Source of the DNA: Pedosphaera parvula Ellin514
Lineage (GTDB): Bacteria; Verrucomicrobiota; Verrucomicrobiia; Limisphaerales; Pedosphaeraceae
Length of the DNA stretch: 64,000 nucleotides
Direction of reading: 5' to 3'
Assembly: GCF_000172555.1 (NCBI RefSeq)
Contig: NZ_ABOX02000028.1
Coordinates: 17,302-81,301, forward strand
The notes below the pieces were generated by a model. That model was not told the origin of the DNA, searched no databases, and saw only the letters and a list, made by a program, of their open reading frames with translations. Positions 27,890-37,445 of the stretch are shown here, piece after piece. Numbering within the stretch: position 1 is the stretch's first letter; every line of letters begins with the position of its first letter. Both the position numbers and the translations under genes were made by a program.

Positions 27890-28594
27890 ATGTGCGCGGC
27901 GAAAAACCAGCAAAATATGCCAGTAAGTAAGAGGAAGAAAACAATCAAAGTGTTGTTGGCAGATGACCATCCGGTTGTCAGAAAGGGTCTCGGCTCATGC
28001 CTGAACAACCTGGAGCACATCGAAATCGTCGGTGAAGCTGTCGATGGTCAGGAAACCGTGAGCAAGGTAAGGGAGCTTTCGCCCGAGATCGTTCTCATGG
28101 ATTTAGACATGCCAACCATGAGTGGGTTGGAGGCGACCAAAATAATTCGCAGGGAGTTTCCGCTGGTAAAAGTGCTGATTCTTTCCATTCATACCAACAA
28201 AGATTACGTTCTCCAGATTATTAAATCAGGTGCCCAGGGATATGTGCTCAAAGACGCACCCTTGACTGAGTTGGTACGTGCAATCGAATCAGTCCATGGA
28301 GGTGGCGCTTTTTTTAGTCCCGATATCAGCCAGATCATGCTGGATCAATACCTTGCCGAAGCGACGAATGGCGAGGAATCGGGGAATTCCAAAAAGCTGA
28401 CGAACCGTGAGACTGAAGTTCTCTCCATGATTGCCGAGGGGCAGAGCAACAAGGAAATGGCGAGTCGAATGGGGGTTGGAGTCCGCACCGTTGAGACTCA
28501 CCGGGAACGAGTGATGAACAAGCTCGATATCCATAATGTTGCTGGCTTGACCAAGTACGCCATTGCACACGGCATCATCAAACTTGAGAAGTAA
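27890..28594 (+). CDS. LuxR/NarL-family response regulator
   Basis: This 234-residue response regulator has a receiver domain at about 15-130 (VLLADDHPVVRKG, phospho-Asp in VLMDLDMPTMSG, Lys in YVLKDAPL). A LuxR-type helix-turn-helix follows at about 165-225 (LTNRETEVLSMIAEGQSNKEMASRMGVGVRTVETHRERVMNKL). It starts at ATG 27890, though MPVSKRKK at 27917 is as likely. No histidine kinase adjoins it, so it is an orphan regulator. Its target is unknown. Confidence 0.92.
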   Translation: MCAAKNQQNMPVSKRKKTIKVLLADDHPVVRKGLGSCLNNLEHIEIVGEAVDGQETVSKVRELSPEIVLMDLDMPTMSGLEATKIIRREFPLVKVLILSIHTNKDYVLQIIKSGAQGYVLKDAPLTELVRAIESVHGGGAFFSPDISQIMLDQYLAEATNGEESGNSKKLTNRETEVLSMIAEGQSNKEMASRMGVGVRTVETHRERVMNKLDIHNVAGLTKYAIAHGIIKLEK

Positions 28595-28964
28595 GTAGGG
28601 GAAATTATAACTAGACTAAATCTTGTTTATACCCCTGATGGTTAGGGCCTTGTGACTTTAAAATGTTTTAATTATCTGTAGACAACGTGTTGTCAACTTC
28701 CTATTCTTTTCGCCGAAGGAAGGGTTAGTTGCACTTCACTACTTCTTCTTCGTTTAAGAAAGGCAGGTCGTTCCAGTTAAGTCGGTGGACACTCTTTGGA
28801 TATTCGTACTTTGCCGGGATCCATTCCGTAATCTCAATTGTTGAGGTTACGGCATAGTTACGAATCAGAATGGGATGCATGTGAAATGGGGCAGAGCCCG
28901 TCTACCAGTTGTTCCATGGCTGGTTATGTGTCTCAGCACCTTATGCAGTTGTAAAAATAGAACC
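28595..28964. other. Intergenic region with inverted repeat
   Basis: No gene was found. A short inverted repeat GACAAC-GT-GTTGTC lies at 28681-28694 and could be an operator. Nothing else was recognised. Confidence 0.35.
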
Positions 28965-31538
28965 ATGAAAATTAGAAGCATTTTGTCCCTGTTAGCTGCC
29001 GTTTTTACCTTGATGTTTGCCTGGCAGGTTGTCGCGCAAACCAACTCGCCGACCGTGGTGACAGATCAAGAGGATTATGCGCCGGGCTCAACCGTTTATA
29101 TTACTGCCACCGGATTTTCTCCCAACGAAATTGTTCAGCTGCGTGTCTTGCATGTAGGCGATGATGGTGATGGTGACAACACCAACAGCCCTGCCCACCA
29201 GCCATGGCAGGCTACGGCGGATGATACCGGAAGCTTTCAAACTACCTGGCTTGTCCCCGCGGACCAGGATGAACTAGGTGCTACGCTCCAACTGACCGCC
29301 ACTGGATTGGCATCCGGGCTGATTGCGCAGGCCATCTTTACCGACGGACCTTTCGCCACGCTTACCGTTGGCCCCCAAGCTTCACCTGTCAACGCCGGCC
29401 AGAGTACAACCTTTCTGATTACTCTTGGTGGCAAATCCGGAGGCAACTCTGTTAATATTAATTTATCCGTCACGAATCTGCCTGCTGGAGCCACCGGAGT
29501 TTTTAGCCCCAACAATTTTTCGTCAGCAAGCAGTTCAACAACATCCACACTTACCATCACGACGACAGCTTTAACCCCGGCCAGTGTCACCAACTTCACC
29601 GTGACCGAAAGCACATCGCTTCTATCCGGTACCGGAACTTTGACTGTTTCTGCCGGTGCAGCAACAATGGTGCGGGTGGAAACAAAGGCCAATGGCACAG
29701 GTACTCTCGTGCCTGCCCAAGCTTTTGGACTTGGCACCAGTGCTTTGACCGTTTACGCGATCTCACGTGATTCACAAAGCAATTTTGTTGCGAATGTGGC
29801 CGCAACTGCTTGGACGCTGCAAAATGTCACAGGTGGTGTGGTAAGTGGCGATCTGGTGCCGTCGGCTGATAAGAAGAGCGCAACTTTTACGCCAAACCAT
29901 GCCGGGACTGCAACCATCCATGCGACTTCAGGCGCCCTCACAACAACTGATTCCGGCACGCTGACAGTAAACAAAGCGACTCCAACGATTACCTGGACAA
30001 ATCCCGCGGCAATCACCTATGGGACGTCTTTGAGCTCTACTCAACTCAACGCCACCGCCACCGTGCCGGGGACATTTAGTTACACCCCACCGGCTGGAAC
30101 GATCCTCGGGGTCGGGAACCAAAATCTGTCGGTTACATTTACCCCCACAGATACCACCGACTATAATACCGCGACCGCAACGGCAACCGCCACGGTCAGC
30201 AAGGCGGTGCTCACGGTCACGGCCAACAATGCCAGTCGCAGCTATGGCTCCGCCAATCCCTCCTTCACCGCCAGCTATTCGGGATTTGTGAATGGTGAAA
30301 CCCTGGGCACCAGTGGAGTAACGGGCAGCCCAGCCCTCACCACGACGGCCACGACCAACAGCTCTGTTTCAGGCAGTCCGTATATTATTACTGCGGCGGC
30401 AGGTTCGCTTGTTTCAAGCAACTACAGTTTCACCTTTGCCAATGGGCAGTTGACGTTGACAAAAGCCGCACTCACAGTCACTGCGAACAATGCGACGCGG
30501 GCCTATGGGTCGGCCGATCCTGTTTTCACCGCGAGCTATTCGGGCTTTTTGAATGGTGAAACCCTGGGCACCAGTGGTATAACCGGGAGCCCAGCCCTCA
30601 CCACGACCGCGACAACGAACAGTCCTGTTTCGGGCAGCCCTTACACAATTACAGCTTCAGCAGGCACCTTGAGTTCCGGCAACTACAGTTTCACCTTTGC
30701 CAATGGACAATTGTCAGTGACCAAAGCCAACTCGACAATAAGCGTTGCCACTTCAGCCAATCCGTCGCCAACCGGTTCCAATGTCACACTCACGACCACC
30801 ATTGCTACCACTGCCTTAAACGTGACCGCACCTTCAGGTTCAGTTCAGTTCAAGTCGGATGGCTCACCATTGGGTTCGCCGGTCACTATTGGTGGCGGTA
30901 TTGCAAGCATCACTTCTGCAGCCCTGTCCCATGGTTCCCATACCATCACCGCTGAATACGCAGGGGACTCAAACTTCTCGGGCAGCACCAATAATCTGGC
31001 TGCCCAACTGGTAATCAACATTTCTCCTGTCACCCGCGCTTTTTCCTTGGCCGCTAACCAGGATAGCCCGGCAAGTTTCTCTCTCAGCAAATTGCTCAAA
31101 ACTGTTTTTGATGCAGATGCAGATGTAATTGCTCTTTCGAGTCTGAGCGCTACGAGCGCCAACGGAGGTTCGATCACACTGAACAACCAGGTAATCACCT
31201 ACAATCCGCCTGCCGGTTCCACCAACTCTGATTCATTTACCTATGTCGTGAATGATGGCCAAGGTGCTTCCGCAACCGGAACAGTGACCGTCACCATCAA
31301 AGGTTCCGGTCCTACTCAGCCAGCCCAAAACATCACTGGCTTCGCCATATTGGGTAATGGACATGCGGTGACCAAATTTGCCGGCATACCCGGACGCGAT
31401 TATACGGTCCAGGCATCAACGAACCTGATCAATTGGCTTAACATCGGTTCAGCAACCGCAGGAACCAATGGTCAGTTCCAGTTTGAAGATGCCAACGCGC
31501 CAAGCTTTCCCTCGCGCTACTATCGCACGATTCCTTGA
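28965..31538 (+). CDS. Secreted MBG/Ig-like repeat surface protein
   Basis: This protein has 857 residues from MKIRSILSLLAAVF at 28965. An upstream ATG at 28875 is less likely because it puts 30 residues ahead of the signal peptide. After the signal (to VVAQTN) come Ig-like domains, then MBG-type domains (KATPTITWTNPAAITYGTSL). Two near-identical 87-residue repeats follow, each beginning KA.LTVTANNA. After these come a Big_3-like block (GSVQFKSDGSPLGSPVTIGG), a cadherin-like segment and a C-terminal 'YTVQASTNLINWLNIGS...RYYRTIP' tail. It is probably anchored at, or released from, the cell surface in adhesion or matrix building. Confidence 0.85.
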   Translation: MKIRSILSLLAAVFTLMFAWQVVAQTNSPTVVTDQEDYAPGSTVYITATGFSPNEIVQLRVLHVGDDGDGDNTNSPAHQPWQATADDTGSFQTTWLVPADQDELGATLQLTATGLASGLIAQAIFTDGPFATLTVGPQASPVNAGQSTTFLITLGGKSGGNSVNINLSVTNLPAGATGVFSPNNFSSASSSTTSTLTITTTALTPASVTNFTVTESTSLLSGTGTLTVSAGAATMVRVETKANGTGTLVPAQAFGLGTSALTVYAISRDSQSNFVANVAATAWTLQNVTGGVVSGDLVPSADKKSATFTPNHAGTATIHATSGALTTTDSGTLTVNKATPTITWTNPAAITYGTSLSSTQLNATATVPGTFSYTPPAGTILGVGNQNLSVTFTPTDTTDYNTATATATATVSKAVLTVTANNASRSYGSANPSFTASYSGFVNGETLGTSGVTGSPALTTTATTNSSVSGSPYIITAAAGSLVSSNYSFTFANGQLTLTKAALTVTANNATRAYGSADPVFTASYSGFLNGETLGTSGITGSPALTTTATTNSPVSGSPYTITASAGTLSSGNYSFTFANGQLSVTKANSTISVATSANPSPTGSNVTLTTTIATTALNVTAPSGSVQFKSDGSPLGSPVTIGGGIASITSAALSHGSHTITAEYAGDSNFSGSTNNLAAQLVINISPVTRAFSLAANQDSPASFSLSKLLKTVFDADADVIALSSLSATSANGGSITLNNQVITYNPPAGSTNSDSFTYVVNDGQGASATGTVTVTIKGSGPTQPAQNITGFAILGNGHAVTKFAGIPGRDYTVQASTNLINWLNIGSATAGTNGQFQFEDANAPSFPSRYYRTIP
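30196..30717 (+). repeat. Two tandem 261-bp MBG-domain repeats
   Basis: The 87-residue unit is repeated directly, with high DNA similarity in GTGAATGGTGAAACC / TTGAATGGTGAAACC and in ACCAGTGG...GGCAGCCCAGCCCTCACCACGAC-type stretches. It looks like a recent duplication, prone to unequal crossing-over. Confidence 0.75.
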
Positions 31539-31548
31539 GGAGCCAACC

Positions 31549-32619
31549 TTAGTGATTTGAGGCGGTTTTGTATTTCGCTGAGTGCCCCTTGGCGGGAATG
31601 GAAATGGTGTAATTCTTTCCGTCAGAGTCAACGGAAAGTTTGATGTAATTGCCGCTGCAATGCTCTTCGAGATTTGCAATGTATTCGTTGGAAGTATTGT
31701 TTTCAGAATCTGCCCGCAGATTACGGTGAATTTGATACATCGCCTTGATTGAAGGAATCGACTTCAAAGTTGCGAAGGTTTCCTTTTCACACCCCTTGGT
31801 GGTGCCGTTACTCATTACACTGATGGTGGGTGAGAGACTGCGGAGCAGCAGGGGATTATTGCTCATGTCCAAACCATGGTGATCCACCTGGTAAACATCC
31901 ACGTTGCCCACCAGGTTGGCTGGACAAACCAACTGACTCTCGAGATTCCAGGTAAGGTCACCACCATCAAAGAAACGAAAATTCCCAAAGCTCAATAACA
32001 TGACAATGCTGTTGGCATTATCCGTAATGTCCTTTTCGTGAGTCTTGGATCCGGCACAGATGGTTTCATTTTGGGGATTTTTCGGAATTTCTTTTGTGAA
32101 AGCCTGTTTTGCGGCGATGCAGCGAAGAGTTAACTTTGCTGTATCCGGTTCAGTGGATTGATGGAGCGGAATAATTTGATCAGGTTTTATGATCTGGCGC
32201 GCATCCACCTGCATTTCCTGATACGGCTTGATAAGCAGTGGAAAACGTGTGTCCTGCGGATTATTGTCTGGATTGTGATCAGGGATTCCATTGTTGTAAA
32301 CTGTTCCGATGGGCATCAATTTGGAAAGCTCGGCCGCGCCACCAAAATGGTCAATGTGCAGGTGAGTTGTAATGAGATAATCAATCTTTTTCAAACCGGC
32401 GATTTTGGTGGCTACGTCGTGAATGCGCCCGGCATCTCTTCCACCAGGCATGCCTGTATCGATTAAAACCGATTCATTGTTGGGGGTTACAATCAGAGTA
32501 CCGCCGCCGCCCTCCACATCCACCCAATAGATATCCAGTTTGTGATCGTTCAACCCGGCCTGGCAGGTCAAAACACCTGCAAAACCGAGAGCCAATGTTG
32601 TCAAAGATTTGATTCTCAT
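31549..32619 (-). CDS. Secreted metallo-beta-lactamase-fold hydrolase (ComEC/Rec2-like)
   Basis: This protein has 356 residues from [13 protein letters not shown] at 32619; a longer frame reaches 32667 but lacks a signal peptide at its start. The signal ends at CQAGLND. The core has the zinc motif [29 protein letters not shown] and [12 protein letters not shown], the layout of ComEC/Rec2-type MBL hydrolases. The export signal and lack of a membrane channel separate it from true ComEC. It is probably a periplasmic or outside hydrolase; the substrate is unknown. Confidence 0.86.
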   Translation of the reverse strand: MRIKSLTTLALGFAGVLTCQAGLNDHKLDIYWVDVEGGGGTLIVTPNNESVLIDTGMPGGRDAGRIHDVATKIAGLKKIDYLITTHLHIDHFGGAAELSKLMPIGTVYNNGIPDHNPDNNPQDTRFPLLIKPYQEMQVDARQIIKPDQIIPLHQSTEPDTAKLTLRCIAAKQAFTKEIPKNPQNETICAGSKTHEKDITDNANSIVMLLSFGNFRFFDGGDLTWNLESQLVCPANLVGNVDVYQVDHHGLDMSNNPLLLRSLSPTISVMSNGTTKGCEKETFATLKSIPSIKAMYQIHRNLRADSENNTSNEYIANLEEHCSGNYIKLSVDSDGKNYTISIPAKGHSAKYKTASNH

Positions 32620-32758
32620 AAGATTGTGTTTGGCGGAGCAGCTTATGATTGGGGCTCTTTTCGACACAAACTCAAGAAGTTTTTTCAGAAAGAAACTTTT
32701 TATTTTATAAAATCCCTTGCCAAATGGCCTGAGTCGAACTTCAATACTGGAGGACGTT

Positions 32759-32834
<76 letters not shown>

Positions 32835-33356
32835 TCTTTCCCCAACGTTGTAATTTTCCCTCCGCTTTGGAACTTAAATCAGGTCACAATAAATACATTG
32901 ATTACCAATGGAGTTAGTACCTGCTTTTTAACCTCTACCAACACGTGGATGGATTTTCTCTATGGCGCATCAAAAGAACGCCAGTAACCACATCGTCGTT
33001 ATCGTCTTGACCAACGGCGGCATTAGTGCTGACTTCCGCAATATCATTGGTCCGATCAGGCGTCCCATGCTGGGAGCGGAGAAGATATCACCTGGCTGGT
33101 TCAATAGTGTTAATTTAACTTCCGAATATGTCGCAGGATTGACAACAGCCGAGGCCTGCCTTTTCAGGTCTGCTCCGGCAGCGACCAGGTCGGGAAAAGA
33201 AAGGGTGCCGGGCTTCGATTCGCCAACTCGAGCAGAAGTAACGGCCAGCGTATCGAGGGAGTCTCCCGGCACCCAAAATCTTTCGGGGGTTTTGGCCCCC
33301 ACGTTAAAAGAACTAACTCTTCTTCTTTATGATCTGCGTGAGCATCAGCAGCTCAT
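32835..33356. other. Intergenic region with strong hairpins
   Basis: No gene was accepted. Two overlapping frames on opposite strands (132 and 110 codons) lack family features. The segment ends with two strong inverted repeats at 33203-33300, listed separately. Confidence 0.4.
33203..33300 (-). terminator. Structured 3' region of receiver gene: two strong hairpins
   Basis: On the minus strand, downstream of the receiver gene, a GGGGG / CCCCC hairpin (33285-33300) is followed by CGAAAGATTTT. A longer hairpin comes next: 10-bp outer stem GGGTGCCGGG / CCCGGCACCC, arms 33203-33212 and 33265-33274, with an inner ATCGA-type stem. It is followed by TTTCTTTT. It is most simply a double terminator; a small structured RNA is possible. 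Confidence 0.5.
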
Positions 33357-33824
33357 TTAGTCCAGGCCAGTGGGAATCCGTATCGGCTGATGTGCTGCCA
33401 TTCGTTTTCTACGCGCATCCCAAGGCTCTTCCATCAAATGGTTCAATAATCCGATTAATACCGGCAGTGCCAGCGGCTTTTCCATCAGAGCGACAGCTCC
33501 CGCCGCCGCCGCTCGTTCGTACTGATTCGGCCGGGCGGTTATGATTACAGTAGGCAGGAACGGATTAATTTCCTGCATCCGATCCAACGCATCCCAACCG
33601 TTAATGACCGGCATGTTCACATCCAGTAAAACCACATCTATTTGCTGCTCGCTAAATCTCTCGAGAGCTTCCTGTCCATTAGCCGCCTGAACCACTTCGT
33701 AATTTTCGGACTCCAGTGCCCGTCCCAACGATTCGCGCACGGAAATATCATCGTCGACCAATAGAACTTTAGCTTTCACAACATCTGACAAAACCCCGGA
33801 GGCTGCGCTTTGAGCAACCACCAA
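33357..33824 (-). CDS. Single-domain response regulator
   Basis: This 155-residue protein is almost entirely a CheY-like receiver: KVLLVDDDISVRESLGRAL, phospho-Asp in VVLLDVNMPVINGWDAL, and Thr/Lys in VIITARP and LMEKPLALPVL. A basic tail (ARRKRMAAHQ) follows, without a DNA-binding domain. It probably relays phosphate or acts by protein contact. It is transcribed away from the NtrB/NtrC-like pair 230 bp upstream, which may share its signal chain. Confidence 0.9.
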   Translation of the reverse strand: MVVAQSAASGVLSDVVKAKVLLVDDDISVRESLGRALESENYEVVQAANGQEALERFSEQQIDVVLLDVNMPVINGWDALDRMQEINPFLPTVIITARPNQYERAAAAGAVALMEKPLALPVLIGLLNHLMEEPWDARRKRMAAHQPIRIPTGLD

Positions 33825-34055
33825 GGGAAATCCATGACCGGCACAAGCGTCTGGAGTTGGTTTGATGTTTTCCTGCCCCGTCTTTCTGGTATGCTTAATG
33901 CCTGTAGCACGGAACGGTGATTAGCTTTTTGTATGCCAGATGGTTTATGAAAATAACTTCATTGATATTCAGGGGTTTCTGCGTTCATAGGCATTGTTTG
34001 AATCTGGCCTGGTTGGCAATTTACTTTCCATTCATGGCAACTTAGTTTCCTAAAA

Positions 34056-35417
34056 ATGACTGCGATTAAATTGCGGCTGATTGGCTTTGCGTTGGCGATT
34101 TTTTTTGTCGCGCTGATGATTGCGTGGGCTGCGCATGCCAGTTGGTTGCGGGTGGAAAGACTGAGCGACAAGATGAACACTGCTCATATCGGCAGTTTCC
34201 AGACCGCTGATTACTTCCGTGCCAATTTTCAGGAACTGAATTACACATTGCTTAAATACCATGTTCGGCAGGACACCAAAGACCGGCAGGCCTTTTTAAG
34301 AGGATTGAATGAGCAGAATGCCTGGATCGATGCACAGCGCCCGACCTTGCTGACGCCCAAGGAGGGTCGAATCATGGATCAAATCAACGCCGCCTATGAC
34401 GATTATTTTGCCGCCTCCACAAATCTGTTGAAAAAAATCGAAACATCACCGCAAGTTCGCCAGGCGGAATTCGCGGACTTTGAGAAGGTTGAAAGGGAAT
34501 CAGATACGTTACTTAAACTGGCTAATGAACTGGTTGCTGCACATCAGGAATCCCTCAACAGATTTATTTCGGATTCTCAGAAATCGTTGAACTTTCTTCG
34601 GGGCCTCATTTTCGGCTCACTCTTTCTGCTATTAGTTCTGGGGGCATGGCTTGCGAGCGTGGTCTATCGCGACATGATAAATCCATTGCGCCTCAGGCTT
34701 GTGGAGAGCACGGCCATGATAGAACGCCAGGAGAAGCTGGCTTCACTCGGGGTCCTCGCTGCCGGCGTTGCCCACGAAATTCGCAATCCATTGACCGCGA
34801 TCAAGGCCCGCCTTTTCACTCAGCAAAAGGCACTGACTGTTGGTTCTCCCGAATTGGAGGATGCGTTGGTTATTGGCAACGAAATCAACCGGCTCGAGCG
34901 GATCGTTAAAGACTTCCTGCAATTTGCCCGCCCAGCGGACCCTAAATTGAAACTGATGTCCGCCGAAAAGACTTTGCGCGATGTCAGGGATTTGATGGCA
35001 CTGCAACTGGAACGATCATCGATCGATATGAAATTGGAACTGAATAGCGCGGGGCAAATCCTGGCTGATGCCGCACAAATCAAACAGGTTTTAATCAATC
35101 TCGTACAGAATGCTGCTGAGAGCATTCCGCAAAAGGGGACGGTGACGCTCAGAGAAAGAAAAGATGTCACCCGGTTAAACGGTCAATCTGTTCCGGTGGT
35201 AATTCTGGAGGTCGAGGATACCGGCAATGGCATCTCTGCCGAAGTGCAGAAGCGTCTCTTCGACCCGTTCTTCACCACCAAGGATAGCGGCACCGGTCTG
35301 GGACTGTCGATTGCAGCCCGAATCATTCAGAAGCACGGGGGACTTTTAGAGTTCCAAACTCAGGTCAACCGTGGCACAACCTTCGGTATTGTGTTGCCTG
35401 AAGCCAATAACTCATGA
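34056..35417 (+). CDS. NtrB-like membrane sensor histidine kinase
   Basis: This 453-residue kinase has two membrane helices (about 8-28 and 189-212). They flank a helical periplasmic sensor of the four-helix-bundle type. The cytoplasmic part has the phospho-acceptor His in GVAHEIRNPLTAIK (about 239) and the ATP-binding lid: N box NLVQNAAES, G1 VEDTGNGI, F box RLFDPFFTTK and G2 GTGLGLSIA. Its stop overlaps the start of the response regulator gene (ATGA), so the two form a translationally coupled pair. Confidence 0.93.
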   Translation: MTAIKLRLIGFALAIFFVALMIAWAAHASWLRVERLSDKMNTAHIGSFQTADYFRANFQELNYTLLKYHVRQDTKDRQAFLRGLNEQNAWIDAQRPTLLTPKEGRIMDQINAAYDDYFAASTNLLKKIETSPQVRQAEFADFEKVERESDTLLKLANELVAAHQESLNRFISDSQKSLNFLRGLIFGSLFLLLVLGAWLASVVYRDMINPLRLRLVESTAMIERQEKLASLGVLAAGVAHEIRNPLTAIKARLFTQQKALTVGSPELEDALVIGNEINRLERIVKDFLQFARPADPKLKLMSAEKTLRDVRDLMALQLERSSIDMKLELNSAGQILADAAQIKQVLINLVQNAAESIPQKGTVTLRERKDVTRLNGQSVPVVILEVEDTGNGISAEVQKRLFDPFFTTKDSGTGLGLSIAARIIQKHGGLLEFQTQVNRGTTFGIVLPEANNS

Positions 35418-36844
35418 GTGTCAAAAGGACTTTATTACTGATCGAAGATGATGCGGGAGCGGCTGATGCTCTTCGTCGTGTACTGGTCAATGAGGGCTAC
35501 ACGGTTTCCTGCGAAGGACGCGGTGATTCAGGACTTGGAACTGCTGAAACAATTAATTTCGACGTGGTCATTTCGGATTTAAAATTGCCCGGATTGGATG
35601 GTTTGGAATTGGTGAAGCGGTTACATCAGGCGAAGCCGCGTCTGCCCATCATCCTGATGACGGCGCATGGAACCACTGAGACAGCAATCGAAGCCACCAA
35701 GCTCGGTGCGTACGATTACCTGCTTAAGCCCTTCGAAATGGAAGAGCTGCTGGATCTGGTGGAGAAAGCCGTCGAGAGCAGCCGGCTTATGTCCGAGCCT
35801 GTAAAAATGGGCGAATGTGTTTCCGCGCGAAATGCCATTATTGGCAACAGCCGGCTCATGCAAGGAATCTATAAGGAAATTGGACGTGTTGCCGCCAAGC
35901 CGATAACCGTTCTAATCCGCGGTGAAACCGGGACTGGAAAGGAATTGATCGCCAGAGCCATCTACCAGCACAGCGATCGGAGCGCAGCACCATTCGTTGC
36001 GGTTAACTGTGCGGCGATTCCGGAGACATTGCTGGAGAGTGAACTCTTTGGACACGAACGGGGTGCTTTCACCGGGGCAGATATGCGTCGGATCGGGCGC
36101 TTCGAACAGGCCAGCGGGGGCACGCTTTTTCTCGATGAGATTGGGGACATGAGCCTGAACACTCAAGCCAAGCTGCTCCGCGTTCTCCAGGAAAAGTATA
36201 TCCATCGTTTGGGAGGCAGGGAACCAATTCCAATAGATGCCAGGGTGATTGCGGCTACCCACCGTGACTTGGAAAAGGCACTACATGATAAGCAATTTCG
36301 CGAAGATCTCTACTACCGCCTGAATGTTGCGGTCATCAAAACTCCTGCCTTGCGTCATAGAAGTGAAGATATTCCCAATCTGGTGAGATATCTTATGCAA
36401 ATCTATGGAGCTGATTTTGACATTGAGTCACCCTCCATCCAGCCGGAAGCACTGCAGTTTTTACAAAATCAACCATGGCCGGGGAATGTGCGCGAGTTGG
36501 AAAACGTGGTGCGACAGGTCCTATTGCTCGCGGGAAGATACACCATCAGTATCGAACATGTCCGCGAGGTGGTCGCCAAAGTGGGAGAAGCAGTCGCTGG
36601 CGGCAATCAATCCATCGCCGCCGGAATTGGAACTTATCTAAGTCGGGCGAGGCGGGGGGAGATGGAAGGGGTGCATGCCACGGTTATTGAAGAAGTGGAA
36701 CGAGAGTTGTTTGGCCAGGCCATAGAACTCGCCCAGGGGAATCAAGCCAAGGCTGCGCGCTGGCTCGGGGTTTCACGCATAACCATGCGCGAAAAATTAA
36801 ACCATTTCGGACTGCACCCAGGGCAGAGTAACCCGGCTGATTAG
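35414..36844 (+). CDS. NtrC-family sigma-54-dependent response regulator
   Basis: This 476-residue protein has a receiver domain (LLIEDDAGAADAL, phospho-Asp in VVISDLKLPGLDG, Lys in YLLKPFE). An AAA+ sigma-54 interaction domain follows, with Walker A GETGTGKELIA (about 169), the GAFTGA loop (about 216), Walker B GGTLFLDEIGD and the R fingers in FREDLYYRLNV. The C-terminus is a Fis-type helix-turn-helix (GNQAKAARWLGVSRITMREKL). It activates RNA polymerase holding sigma-54 at target promoters when phosphorylated by the upstream kinase. The targets are not evident here. Confidence 0.95.
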   Translation: MSVKRTLLLIEDDAGAADALRRVLVNEGYTVSCEGRGDSGLGTAETINFDVVISDLKLPGLDGLELVKRLHQAKPRLPIILMTAHGTTETAIEATKLGAYDYLLKPFEMEELLDLVEKAVESSRLMSEPVKMGECVSARNAIIGNSRLMQGIYKEIGRVAAKPITVLIRGETGTGKELIARAIYQHSDRSAAPFVAVNCAAIPETLLESELFGHERGAFTGADMRRIGRFEQASGGTLFLDEIGDMSLNTQAKLLRVLQEKYIHRLGGREPIPIDARVIAATHRDLEKALHDKQFREDLYYRLNVAVIKTPALRHRSEDIPNLVRYLMQIYGADFDIESPSIQPEALQFLQNQPWPGNVRELENVVRQVLLLAGRYTISIEHVREVVAKVGEAVAGGNQSIAAGIGTYLSRARRGEMEGVHATVIEEVERELFGQAIELAQGNQAKAARWLGVSRITMREKLNHFGLHPGQSNPAD

Positions 36845-36907
36845 CCAATTGATTCTTCGAATCCCCTATTTCGCTTGACGCAGGTTCGCGATCTTTAAGA
36901 CTGGTGC

Positions 36908-37324
36908 ATGGCAATGAATTCAAATCCGAACTGGCGGTTTGTTTCCTTCGAGGAAACAATTGTGGAGGAGTTTCCCAACAAGATGCATCATTGGTATTCC
37001 AGTCCAGCCATGGTCAAGGACACAAACCTCCTTTTTGTTCGATGCCGGATGTATCCCGGACAAGCCCACAAATTCCACTGCCATCCCAAAATGGAGGAAA
37101 TTCTTTATGTGCTCTCAGGAACAGCGGAGCAGTGGGTGGAGAAGGAAAAGCGTATTATGACAACTGGGCACTCCCTATATTTGCCCGCAAATGTGGTTCA
37201 TGGCACGTATAACATTGGTGCTGACATTCTCGATTTTCTGGCAATCCTTTCACCCGCCAAAAGCGAGGGGCCTGGAACCGTGGATGTAAGTGACCAGGAA
37301 CCCTGGCGGCTTCTCAGAGATTAA
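36908..37324 (+). CDS. Cupin-domain protein
   Basis: This 138-residue single-domain cupin has metal-binding motif 1 in HKFHCHPKMEEILYVLSG (His, His and Glu) and motif 2 in GHSLYLPANVVHGTYN. Length and fold fit small cupins that bind sugars or act as isomerases or dioxygenases. It starts 64 bp after the NtrC-like gene, same strand, and could be read from the same transcript. The substrate is unknown. Confidence 0.85.
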   Translation: MAMNSNPNWRFVSFEETIVEEFPNKMHHWYSSPAMVKDTNLLFVRCRMYPGQAHKFHCHPKMEEILYVLSGTAEQWVEKEKRIMTTGHSLYLPANVVHGTYNIGADILDFLAILSPAKSEGPGTVDVSDQEPWRLLRD

Positions 37325-37445
37325 TACCTGGTCCCGTTGTTTGCTGCTATACTCCGCTTTACTCCTTCTGCTAACATGAATCCTGAGCTATGACTCTAAT
37401 TGTAGAATTGAAGGCTTTTTGTTGTGGCGCATTGCCGGTGTGTAG

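Noticed and set aside
33203..33274. Possible tRNA-like element from the long stem
   Set aside because: There is no D arm, anticodon arm or T-loop consensus; a hairpin or terminator explains it better.
32962..33360. 132-codon plus frame and 110-codon minus frame after tRNA-Phe
   Set aside because: They overlap each other and run through strong hairpins; no domain or signal was seen in either.
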